From Synechococcus sp. A15-62 (lineage in GTDB: Bacteria > Cyanobacteriota > Cyanobacteriia > PCC-6307 > Cyanobiaceae): a stretch of 64,000 nucleotides of DNA. This document shows positions 54,278-61,048 of the stretch, one piece after another. Location: NCBI RefSeq assembly GCF_014280075.1, contig NZ_CP047950.1, positions 868,001 to 932,000 of the forward strand, written 5' to 3'. Within the stretch, counting starts at the first letter, position 1. Each line of letters opens with the position of its first letter. The position numbers and the translations under genes are program-made. The notes below the pieces were generated by a model. That model saw only the letters and a program-made list of their open reading frames with translations. It had not been told where the DNA came from and did not search any database.

Positions 54278-54442
54278 ATGAACGCGATGAAAGAGGTCAG
54301 CTTGCTCGAGATGATTGGCCGTTCATTGGCAAAGGTTGCTGCAGGAGCTGGTATTGCAGCAGTTTTGATTTGGCTCACCTACGTGATGCTTGATGTTGGT
54401 CATATGCAGTCGGGTTTCACCCTGCCTCAATCCAGTTACTGA
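54278..54442 (+). CDS. Small membrane protein, 54 aa
   Basis: Read directly: MNAMKEVSLLEMIGRSLAKV, a membrane helix (AAGAGIAAVLIWLTYVMLDV), and a polar tail. It is followed six bases later by another small membrane gene and then a 98 aa one, a three-gene run. Confidence 0.6.
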   Translation: MNAMKEVSLLEMIGRSLAKVAAGAGIAAVLIWLTYVMLDVGHMQSGFTLPQSSY

Positions 54443-54448
54443 GCCCAG

Positions 54449-54634
54449 ATGCAGTTGAGTGGTCTTGAATCTCCGGTTCTGATCATTGCTTCGCTACTGA
54501 TTGCCCTGCAGGTTTGCTGGATTGAATCTGTGCTTCGGCGCAACCAACGCAGGCTCCTGGGAGAACCTCTCAGTGCAGCAGCATTTCAGCGTGAACTCCA
54601 GCGGATTTTTTCAAGAGCGAATGGACTGTCCTGA
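54449..54634 (+). CDS. Small membrane protein, 61 aa
   Basis: One helix (PVLIIASLLIALQVCWIESV), then a basic stretch RRNQRRLLGEPLS and a helical end. Second gene of the run. Unknown function. Confidence 0.6.
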   Translation: MQLSGLESPVLIIASLLIALQVCWIESVLRRNQRRLLGEPLSAAAFQRELQRIFSRANGLS

Positions 54635-54637
54635 ACC

Positions 54638-54934
54638 ATGAAGCAACTTCCAGGTCAACGGAGCAAGACCCTGCCGCGATGGCTGAAGGCGATCATGGCG
54701 GGAGCAATCACTGTGATCGCCACCATTTGGCTGGTGTCGTTGCTTCCCTTTCTGCTTCTGGCAGCTTTGGTGCTTTCAATCGCGCTTATTCCAATCACAG
54801 GTCGTCTGCGACGGGAGATGGAAGAGGCTGGATTCAGTGTTGATGAACCGAGAACAACCCATCAACGCCCTGACCTCAACATCACTCCCTGGCATCGCCA
54901 GATTCGCAACCTCTGGAGAGATTTCAATTCTTGA
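54638..54934 (+). CDS. Membrane protein, 98 aa
   Basis: Two close membrane helices (AIMAGAITVIATIWLVSLLP, LLLAALVLSIALIPIT) with a basic start and a charged tail. Third gene of the run. Its end overlaps the convergent 218 aa gene by 11 bases. Confidence 0.6.
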   Translation: MKQLPGQRSKTLPRWLKAIMAGAITVIATIWLVSLLPFLLLAALVLSIALIPITGRLRREMEEAGFSVDEPRTTHQRPDLNITPWHRQIRNLWRDFNS

Positions 54935-55580
54935 ACAGGTCGCTCGCCATTGAGCGATAACGACCAAGAGAACTACCGGCGCGACGAGATTTTGTGGGCA
55001 CACTTTGACCCGGCAAAAGGTTCAGGGGAGCGAAATTCACCAACGTCAGCTCCGGCTGCTCTTCCTGCTCAGCTGCCAGCAGCTCCGCAATGGCTTCTGC
55101 TGTGGTTTGTGCTGGAGGTTCGCTCTCCGAAACAGCTTCGGTTGTTTCGACCGGCTTGACCTTGAGTGGACTTTTGGCTTTTGCGCCACCGAGGGGCCAA
55201 AGAAAAACAAGACTCAGCAGAAGAGCAACGGCGGCCGTCAGGGTGCCGGTGAGTCCAAACGCCAAACCCTGAAAGTTCCACAGCAACCCCGAACCCGCCA
55301 TGCCGAAGGTGCCGAGGATGGCCAGCATTAGGCCGAGGAAAGATGCCTGTGGTGCTTTGATTTTCAGCGGCTGGCTGGATTCAGAGACTTCAACGGGTGT
55401 AAGTCGTGGTTCAGGCCGAAGCAGAACAAAGCTGATCCCCAGCAGAACCAACGACGTGATGGTGCTGCCAAGCCCCAGAGTGCGGCCTTGAAAATTCCAA
55501 AGCAGACCACCGCCAGCAAGACCTGAAACCCCGAGGGTTGCTAATGCAAGTCCGCTCAAGAAAGGGAGACGATTGCGCAT
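54924..55580 (-). CDS. Membrane protein with an internal duplication
   Basis: A 218-residue protein. Two similar halves are visible: residues 8-56 (SGLALATLGVSGLAGGGLLW, NFQGRTLGLG) and residues 79-128 (LGLMLAILGTFGMAGSGLLW, NFQGLAFGL), each with two helices and a WNFQG turn. The acidic C-terminal 90 residues are disordered-looking. Function unknown. Confidence 0.65.
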   Translation of the reverse strand: MRNRLPFLSGLALATLGVSGLAGGGLLWNFQGRTLGLGSTITSLVLLGISFVLLRPEPRLTPVEVSESSQPLKIKAPQASFLGLMLAILGTFGMAGSGLLWNFQGLAFGLTGTLTAAVALLLSLVFLWPLGGAKAKSPLKVKPVETTEAVSESEPPAQTTAEAIAELLAAEQEEQPELTLVNFAPLNLLPGQSVPTKSRRAGSSLGRYRSMASDLFKN

Positions 55581-55583
55581 GAC

Positions 55584-55736
55584 TCAGTTGTTTCGGTTTT
55601 GCGTGGCGGCGTAAGCAACGGCTCCGCCTGTGATCACGGTGAGTAGGCCTGTGGTCAGCAGAAAGCCCACCAACATGGCGAATCCAAGAACAGATCCCAG
55701 GAGGGACATCTTGATTCGCAGCAATTTCGATTTCAT
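55584..55736 (-). CDS. Small membrane protein, 50 aa
   Basis: MKSKLLRIKMSLLGSVLGFA, then a membrane stretch (AMLVGFLLTTGLLTVITGGAV) and a polar end. Three bases upstream of the duplicated-domain gene, same strand. Function unknown. Confidence 0.5.
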   Translation of the reverse strand: MKSKLLRIKMSLLGSVLGFAMLVGFLLTTGLLTVITGGAVAYAATQNRNN

Positions 55737-55922
55737 CAACATCACCAACAGCAAGACCACGGTGGTCTTCAAGCCAGCGATTTTCGCCGCGCTGATCGGG
55801 CAAAAAGGATTAATCAACACCATCGTCTGGTCTTGGCGTTCTTAAGCGTTTGTGAAGTCTGGCGAAAACAAGAGCGCACCGTGGCGTGGCGACTTGATCC
55901 GCTTTGAGCGAGGGACGGGCAC

Positions 55923-55948
55923 AAAAAAACGGGCCCTTGGGCCCGTTT
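55923..55948 (-). terminator. Terminator of rpsU
   Basis: AAACGGGCCC and GGGCCCGTTT arms with a two-base loop, on the minus strand followed by TTTTTTTGTGC. It lies 20 bases after the rpsU stop. Confidence 0.95.
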
Positions 55949-55967
55949 CCTTAATTGACGTGTCAGC

Positions 55968-56144
55968 TCAGCGACGACGGTTGCGGGAACGCTGCTTCAG
56001 CTTGCGCTTGTATTTCTCAACAGGGGTCTCGTGGTGACGGATCCGACGCAGATCAGAAAAGATGCCGGCTTTGGCGACGGAGCGCTTGAAGCGGCGCAAC
56101 GCGGATTCAATACCTTCGTTTTCGCCGACTGTGACCTGACTCAT
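55968..56144 (-). CDS. rpsU: 30S ribosomal protein S21
   Basis: A 58-residue small-subunit protein. [20 protein letters not shown], then [20 protein letters not shown] and a basic RNRRR tail match S21. The ATG at 56144 is chosen over an in-frame upstream start. It has its own strong terminator. Confidence 0.95.
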
Positions 56145-56483
56145 CCGTTCCCCGAAAGAGAGCAATAAACATCAACTTTACCAGCCACCCCCTACCCCTT
56201 TTCCCACCCCCTGCCGGCAGTGGGCTGAGTCTTTTGCATGACGCTTGTTGAAGAGATCGTGGCGCGTCCCAGCTTCTGCTTTGGGATGGGTCCATCACTC
56301 CGGTAGGCCCCTGTCTTGACCCTCACGCACTGCCCCCTGTGCATTGGTCTGGCTGTTCTTTCGGCCGTTCGATTCATGGCCCACTGCGTCATGGCCGTTC
56401 AGCTCGAACGCAGCACGGCAGGAGCGTCGACCCATCCCGCCATGCTGTTGGGAACTTTGTTCGAGCTCTGAAGGAGTTCCGCT
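56145..56483. other. Interval without a supported gene
   Basis: Contains the rpsU promoter region and two short plus-strand frames of 22 and 31 codons (starting near 56238 and 56376) with no supporting features. Nothing else is recognisable. Confidence 0.4.
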
Positions 56484-56810
56484 TCAGGGATCCCTGGGAT
56501 CCACCAGCTGCAGATAGGCCGCGTCGGCGTTCTGCAGGGCTTCATCATCGTGATGAGCTTCAACGCTGTAGATGAGGTGAAGCAGCCGGCCGCGGTCCAT
56601 CCCACGGTCGGCCACGTCTTTCCAGAGGCGTGAACTGAGCTCCGCATCACGCCATTCGAGCTGGGCCTCGACCAGCGCCCGGGTCATCGTGATGTAGCTC
56701 TGCCGGTCGTTGCGCAGCCGGTCTTCGGAGAAGCTGTGTTGAGCAGCCGGCTTGAGCAGATTGCGAATCGTCTGTGAGGCCGCCTTCAGCACCTTTGGCA
56801 TCGTCGTCAT
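56484..56810 (-). CDS. Conserved hypothetical protein, 108 aa
   Basis: MTTMPKVLKAASQTIRNLL begins it, followed by QSYITMTRALVEAQLEWRDAE and LLHLIYSVEAHHDDE. Helical, soluble. No family recognised. ATG 56801 is an alternative start. Confidence 0.55.
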   Translation of the reverse strand: MTTMPKVLKAASQTIRNLLKPAAQHSFSEDRLRNDRQSYITMTRALVEAQLEWRDAELSSRLWKDVADRGMDRGRLLHLIYSVEAHHDDEALQNADAAYLQLVDPRDP

Positions 56811-56972
56811 CCGACTCAGTTCAGTCTGATTCGGCCGTCTGGACTGACAACGGAGTGAAATGCCTATGCCTAAACCAGAAATGAGTATTTGAACTCACTC
56901 CTGCGGGACGGTAGTGCTGATGACTTTTTGTAAAGTTAAATCCGTTAGTGTCATTACAAATATAAAGAACCC

Positions 56973-57071
56973 GTGGAAATACTTGTTATGGCGGCCGTTT
57001 TTGTGCCCCTTTCTGCTCTCGTGATGAATGCATTTTCCGGTGATTCGGAAGACGATTTCGATTTCCTCTGA
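56973..57071 (+). CDS. Very small hydrophobic protein, 32 aa
   Basis: From GTG: VEILVMAAVFVPLSALVMNA then FSGDSEDDFDFL. One membrane helix with an acidic tail. Its stop is immediately followed by the next ATG. An A/T-rich run TTACAAATATAAAG upstream resembles a promoter. Read directly from the bases. Confidence 0.45.
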   Translation: MEILVMAAVFVPLSALVMNAFSGDSEDDFDFL

Positions 57072-57194
57072 ATGGAAGCAAAGCTCCTGGCGATGTTGGC
57101 CTTTGGTGCCGCAGTTATGACCCTCTGGGCTTGGTTGATGGCGAATCTGCCGCGGATGGCGTCTGACCGGAACAAGCCAGACAACCGCCGTTGA
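57072..57194 (+). CDS. Very small membrane protein, 40 aa
   Basis: MEAKLLAMLAFGAAVMTLWA then WLMANLPRMASDRNKPDNRR: one membrane helix and a basic tail. It starts directly after the stop of the 32 aa frame, so the two look like a translationally linked pair. Its last 80 bases overlap the convergent cysteine-motif gene, which weakens confidence. Confidence 0.45.
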   Translation: MEAKLLAMLAFGAAVMTLWAWLMANLPRMASDRNKPDNRR

Positions 57195-57612
57195 TTCGGT
57201 ACGGCGCTAAGTGTCCACGAAGACAGGTTGTGCCACGGAAGAAGAGTTTTTGCCCTAGTTCGCGCGCGTGGGCATCAGTGAGCGGTAGAGATAGCCAGCG
57301 TTCGGGAACCTGACCCTTCAGTTGTGATCTTGCTTCAAGCGCTGACTGGCGGCGTTGTTTTTCTTCGCGATCGTTTTTGCGATACACCCCTTCAATCTGT
57401 AATTCGCGGGCACAGGTTTCACAGGCATTCACGGTGGGCTTGCGGCGGGCCGTGTTCAGCGACAACTTGTCGCTGGGAACTTCCCGCTCGGCCCCGCAGC
57501 TGCAGCGGCACCACCAGAAGGAGTTTCCTGCTTTGGTTCGCCGTTCGGATGCGCGCACCACGGTGAGTTTGCCGTAAACCTCGCCAATGCGGTTGCGTGG
57601 ACTGGATGGCAT
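57115..57612 (-). CDS. Cysteine-motif (zinc-finger-like) protein
   Basis: A 165-residue protein with two metal-like sites. N-terminal: GEVYGKLTVVRASERRTKAG, WWCRCSCGAEREVPSDKL and NACETC, a layout seen in phage- and HNH-associated zinc ribbons. C-terminal: CLRGHLAPYRINGGCLAC. It is three bases downstream of the DUF2130 gene on the same strand, so the two form a unit. Function unknown. Confidence 0.65.
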   Translation of the reverse strand: MPSSPRNRIGEVYGKLTVVRASERRTKAGNSFWWCRCSCGAEREVPSDKLSLNTARRKPTVNACETCARELQIEGVYRKNDREEKQRRQSALEARSQLKGQVPERWLSLPLTDAHARELGQKLFFRGTTCLRGHLAPYRINGGCLACSGQTPSAADSPSTKPRGS

Positions 57613-57615
57613 TGG

Positions 57616-58992
57616 TCAGGCGGATTTCTGATCAGAGGCGTTGTTTAAGTCGGCAAACTTGGCTGCCATCGTTGGATTGCGTCGGGTCAACTTTTTAACG
57701 GTCACATCCTGTGCCTTGTCATTGGCAAGCCGCAGGTTTCGATCAGCACCCATCAGTGCATCCTTGGTTTTTTGCAGGTGATCGATCGACTTATCGATTT
57801 CATCGATTGCCGTTTGGAAACGTCTGGAGGCGAGGTCGTAGTTGCGGGAAAAGGCCGTTTTGAAGGTTTCCAGGTCGTTCTCGAAGTTGGTGACATCGAT
57901 GTTCTGGGCTTTTACCAGAGCCAGTTCAGCCTTGTATTCCAGAGATTTCATGGCTGCATTGCGGAGCAATGTGATGAATGGAATGAAGAATTGTGGGCGA
58001 ATGATATAGGTTTTAGGGAAGCGATGAGATACATCAACGATGCCTGAATTGTAAAGCTCATTTTCAGGCTCCAACAGGGAGACGAGCACTGCATACTCGC
58101 AATTTTTTTCGTTCCTGTCCTTGTTTAGCTCTTTGAGGAAGTCTTCATTTTTCTTCTTGGTCGCCGTTGTATCGGCCTCGTTTTTCATCTCAAACATGAT
58201 CGAGATGATTTCGTTGTTGTGGTCGTCCTGGTCGCGGAAGATGTAGTCACCCTTGCTTCCACTGCGCGCGTCGTTGTCTTTTTCGAAATAGGCCTTCGGA
58301 AAAGCGGCTGCACGAATCCTGTTGAATTCGGTTTCGCAGTGTTGTTCGAGGGTTTCCCCCACCATTTTGGTGGAGAGCCGTGCCTTCATGTCGCGCAAGC
58401 GTTCAATGGCCTGATCCCGCTCACTGAGCTGGGCTTCGTAGCGATCCTTCAGTGATTGAGATTCCAGCTGATGCTTCAGTTCTGCTTCCTTCAAGCCGCT
58501 TTGAAGTGCATCCCGTTGTTTCTCCACGGAATTCACCGCTTCATTCACGGCCAGCTGGCGTTGCATGGCCCCGGCCTGGAGCTGCGCTTGCAAATCTCTC
58601 ACCTCATTGTCTTTTTGCAGCGTCATCGCCTGCATTTCTTTGGCGAATTTGGTTTCGGCTAGGCGTAGTTCTGTAGCCTGCTGCTCGCGCATTTGCTGGA
58701 GTTCAGTGGCAATGCGATCCCGCTGCTTCTCCGCTTTGTTCACGGCATCCTTAATCGCCAGTTCTTGATGCATTGCACTTTGCTTGAGTTGTGCCTCAAG
58801 CGTTTGCATTTCCCTGTCTTTTTTGGCAATGGCCAACTCGATGGCGTTTCGTTTGTCCTGTTCCGCCAGGGCGAGCCGCTTGTTCAGTTGCTGCTCGAAA
58901 TCTCGATCCCTCACCTGTTTGAGGATGTCGGCATACCCGGCTTCATCCACCTTGAAGGCTGTGTTGCAGTGAGGGCAGATGATGTCGTGCAT
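57616..58992 (-). CDS. DUF2130 protein, nuclease-like with coiled coil
   Basis: A 458-residue protein. [20 protein letters not shown] starts it with a zinc-ribbon-like CPHC. Residues about 30-230 are a long coiled coil with repeated heptads ([20 protein letters not shown]). The C-terminal part contains [10 protein letters not shown] and, 20 residues on, [11 protein letters not shown]: the G-D...E-x-K pattern of PD-(D/E)xK nucleases. The GC content is visibly lower than its neighbours, which fits recent transfer. The start ATG at 58992 follows an upstream frame extension. Confidence 0.8.
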   Translation of the reverse strand: MHDIICPHCNTAFKVDEAGYADILKQVRDRDFEQQLNKRLALAEQDKRNAIELAIAKKDREMQTLEAQLKQSAMHQELAIKDAVNKAEKQRDRIATELQQMREQQATELRLAETKFAKEMQAMTLQKDNEVRDLQAQLQAGAMQRQLAVNEAVNSVEKQRDALQSGLKEAELKHQLESQSLKDRYEAQLSERDQAIERLRDMKARLSTKMVGETLEQHCETEFNRIRAAAFPKAYFEKDNDARSGSKGDYIFRDQDDHNNEIISIMFEMKNEADTTATKKKNEDFLKELNKDRNEKNCEYAVLVSLLEPENELYNSGIVDVSHRFPKTYIIRPQFFIPFITLLRNAAMKSLEYKAELALVKAQNIDVTNFENDLETFKTAFSRNYDLASRRFQTAIDEIDKSIDHLQKTKDALMGADRNLRLANDKAQDVTVKKLTRRNPTMAAKFADLNNASDQKSA

Positions 58993-59078
58993 GTCTGACG
59001 ATTTGTGTTGAACGTACGCGCTACGTGCTGGGATTTTATCGGCTCTGGCTAACACGAGATCAGCTCACGGTTCATGCC

Positions 59079-59219
59079 ATGCCCGATTGGATCGATCCAC
59101 GTTCACTGCTCGACACACTGATCATCGTCAGCATCGTGGCCCTGGCTGCCGTCGGATTCGTCGTTGGCATAAAGCAGATGATCATTGATCTGAGCAACCT
59201 GCGTCGCGCCAAGGTTTAA
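59079..59219 (+). CDS. Small membrane protein, 46 aa
   Basis: MPDWIDPRSLLDTLIIVSIV then ALAAVGFVVGIKQMIIDLSN: one membrane helix and a basic end. Divergent from DUF2130. Function unknown. Confidence 0.55.
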   Translation: MPDWIDPRSLLDTLIIVSIVALAAVGFVVGIKQMIIDLSNLRRAKV

Positions 59220-59226
59220 GCCAGCG

Positions 59227-59667
59227 TCAGCCTTTCAGCCTGGATTGCAGCGCCGCCAGTCTTGCGGCGTTCACACCAAGATCCGAGTCGCCGAGGCGCG
59301 ACTCGGATCTTGCCTGGATCCGGTTGTTATCGCGATCAGCAAACAGTTCGAGGTCGTCCACAAAACCAAAGAATGCGCTGCTGGCCTCGGCATGGAGGTA
59401 GGTCACGGTTTGATCCATGACAACCGTCCTCGGCGTCTCCTGCACCAACTCACTCAGCCTGTTGAATTCAGCCATCGTGTTGGAGCTTTCCCAGGTTTGG
59501 TTGGAACAGTGAGCTGTTGTCGGGCAGTCGCGTAAAGCCCCGTTGCTGACGCCGAGATCCGCTGGAACGGGGCCAGCAAGATGGAACAGCATCAGTACGG
59601 GGGCCAGTAGGCCGGCAAGGAAGGTCACTGGTCTCTGTGGGAATGACCTCTCCAGTTGAGCATCCAA
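59227..59667 (-). CDS. DUF1499 family protein
   Basis: A 146-residue protein with an N-terminal hydrophobic segment (VTFLAGLLAPVLMLFHLAG) and the DUF1499 core: LGVSNGALRDCPTTAHC, YLHAEASSAFFGFVDDLE and QARSESRLGDSDLGVNAAR. A cyanobacterial and plastid family of unknown function. It overlaps the following upstream gene by 43 bases. Confidence 0.82.
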   Translation of the reverse strand: MDAQLERSFPQRPVTFLAGLLAPVLMLFHLAGPVPADLGVSNGALRDCPTTAHCSNQTWESSNTMAEFNRLSELVQETPRTVVMDQTVTYLHAEASSAFFGFVDDLELFADRDNNRIQARSESRLGDSDLGVNAARLAALQSRLKG

Positions 59668-59813
59668 AGCCAGATGCCAAAAAGGGTTCCAACCGGTATT
59701 GCGATCACCACCAACTGGCTGATCACGAACTGGCGCACCTCAGGATCCACGGTTGTTTTGATACGGGGGGATGCGGGCAAAAGTCGCGTTCCGTCCGCCA
59801 TCATGGAGCTCAT
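59625..59813 (-). CDS. Small membrane protein, 62 aa
   Basis: MSSMMADGTRLLPASPRIKT, then TVDPEVRQFVISQLVVIAIP with one membrane helix and an RGHSHRDQ end. The 43-base overlap with the DUF1499 gene is unusual; if real, the two are translated together. Confidence 0.5.
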   Translation of the reverse strand: MSSMMADGTRLLPASPRIKTTVDPEVRQFVISQLVVIAIPVGTLFGIWLWMLNWRGHSHRDQ

Positions 59814-59825
59814 TGCTGGGCAAAG

Positions 59826-60002
59826 ATGACGAATCCGGGGTGGATTGTGCTCGCGTGGATGGTGGTGGCGCTGGCTTCTGGCTTCAAGTTTTGGTCGATC
59901 ACGCGCCCCTACCGCAACAAAACTGCTCCCTTGCGTGAGCAAACCGTTGACGAAGCACGTCAGCGCCTGGAACGTCGCTGGAGAAGCGACAGCAAGGTGT
60001 GA
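59826..60002 (+). CDS. Small membrane protein, 58 aa
   Basis: MTNPGWIVLAWMVVALASGF, then a charged tail (REQTVDEARQRLERRWRSD). Divergent from the 62 aa gene, 12 bases apart. Function unknown. Confidence 0.55.
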   Translation: MTNPGWIVLAWMVVALASGFKFWSITRPYRNKTAPLREQTVDEARQRLERRWRSDSKV

Positions 60003-60005
60003 GAC

Positions 60006-60164
60006 TTATTTCTCGGCGATCACCCAGGCTGTTGCAGCTCTCTGACGCACGTAGAGGTCTGCGAGCTCCCGTGCTAGAGCCTTCAACTGGTCGAGATCGT
60101 CCGTGTCGTCGATGGACCGCTTGATCGCTTCAGCTTCGAACTGCTGAGGCAAGCTGAGGTTCAT
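60006..60164 (-). CDS. Small helical protein of the L(S/T)xxQxF family, copy 2
   Basis: Read directly. A 52-residue protein, MNLSLPQQFEAEAIKRSIDD, then TDDLDQLKALARELADLYVR. It matches the proteins at 12697-12921 and 60200-60373 in spacing: L-S-x-x-Q-x-F, E, R-x-I-D, D, L. Function unknown. Converges on the 58 aa gene. Confidence 0.65.
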   Translation of the reverse strand: MNLSLPQQFEAEAIKRSIDDTDDLDQLKALARELADLYVRQRAATAWVIAEK

Positions 60165-60199
60165 GACTCACATGCATGTCAACCAACTGTAACGAAGCG

Positions 60200-60373
60200 T
60201 TATTTCTGGTGTGGGCTTGCTGCTGCCCGTGAGCGGGCAATCTCCTTTTGCCAAGCCAAAAGCAGATCTTTGCTGATCTCCTGGAGCTGTTTGACGTCGG
60301 TCATTGAATTGATATCACGACTGCGCTGTTCGATGTCGAACTGTTGGCCAAGTGTCAGAGCGATGGGCTCCAT
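60200..60373 (-). CDS. Small helical protein of the L(S/T)xxQxF family, copy 3
   Basis: Read directly. A 57-residue protein, MEPIALTLGQQFDIEQRSRD, then INSMTDVKQLQEISKDLLLA and WQKEIARSRAAASPHQK. It lies in tandem 35 bases upstream of copy 2. Function unknown. Confidence 0.65.
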   Translation of the reverse strand: MEPIALTLGQQFDIEQRSRDINSMTDVKQLQEISKDLLLAWQKEIARSRAAASPHQK

Positions 60374-60601
60374 GGTGACGTCGGCAGATTGAATTCAAAG
60401 TATTGACTCGAACCTGTGTTGTCGTAACAACGGGCACGGTTCATTGCCGATGTGTGCTGTTGCAAATTTTGTTTTGATGAAAAAGGATCGCCTTTCATTG
60501 TTGATGGATTGATCGTCATCCAGAGCCGATCGCTAGATGTTGACATCACAAACAAAATGATTTCGTGTTGCCTAGATTGAAATGGAGACGTTGGGAGAGC
60601 T

Positions 60602-60763
60602 TTGGACGGTTCCGGACAAAACCTTGAGCGCCGTTATCGCCTGGAAATCTGGAGGGAAACTGTGTATTGGATGCAAACGCGATGCAGCGACCTGGAAGAC
60701 CTTGATCGTGAGCGTGATGCCGCCTCGATCTACACAGAATTTCGCTTGAAGGGCACGGGCTAA
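60602..60763 (+). CDS. Small hypothetical protein, 53 aa
   Basis: From TTG, preceded by GGGAG at a good distance: LDGSGQNLERRYRLEIWRET, then VYWMQTRCSDLEDLDRERDA. A charged, helical protein. No family recognised. It converges with a pair of small membrane genes. Confidence 0.5.
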   Translation: MDGSGQNLERRYRLEIWRETVYWMQTRCSDLEDLDRERDAASIYTEFRLKGTG

Positions 60764-60771
60764 GCGTGAAA

Positions 60772-60867
60772 TCAGTTCTGGGACTCAGCGACGGGCAGGG
60801 AAATAGCCACCAGGAGGGCAATTCCGATTTCAGTGGCGGCGATCAGCAGTTCAGTAACAATTCCCAT
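60772..60867 (-). CDS. Very small membrane protein, 31 aa
   Basis: Read directly: MGIVTELLIAATEIGIALLV then AISLPVAESQN, almost all one helix. Two bases downstream of the next gene, so cotranscribed. Confidence 0.45.
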   Translation of the reverse strand: MGIVTELLIAATEIGIALLVAISLPVAESQN

Positions 60868-60869
60868 GC

Positions 60870-60992
60870 TCAATTTCGGTTCTCGTCGATGGGTGGCATG
60901 TCACTGGGGCGCATCAGGGCAAACACCACAGCAGCTGTCAACACGATGCCGATACCAACCATGGCGATGATTGCCGTTGTGTAATCGCCCAT
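60870..60992 (-). CDS. Very small membrane protein, 40 aa
   Basis: Read directly: MGDYTTAIIAMVGIGIVLTA then AVVFALMRPSDMPPIDENRN, one helix and a polar tail. It leads the pair with the 31 aa gene. Such short proteins often belong to membrane complexes, but no family is recognised. Confidence 0.5.
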   Translation of the reverse strand: MGDYTTAIIAMVGIGIVLTAAVVFALMRPSDMPPIDENRN

Positions 60993-61048
60993 GGAGCGTG
61001 CTCGGATAGCTCTACGTTACACGAATGTAACGCTCTGTAAAGCGCTTC

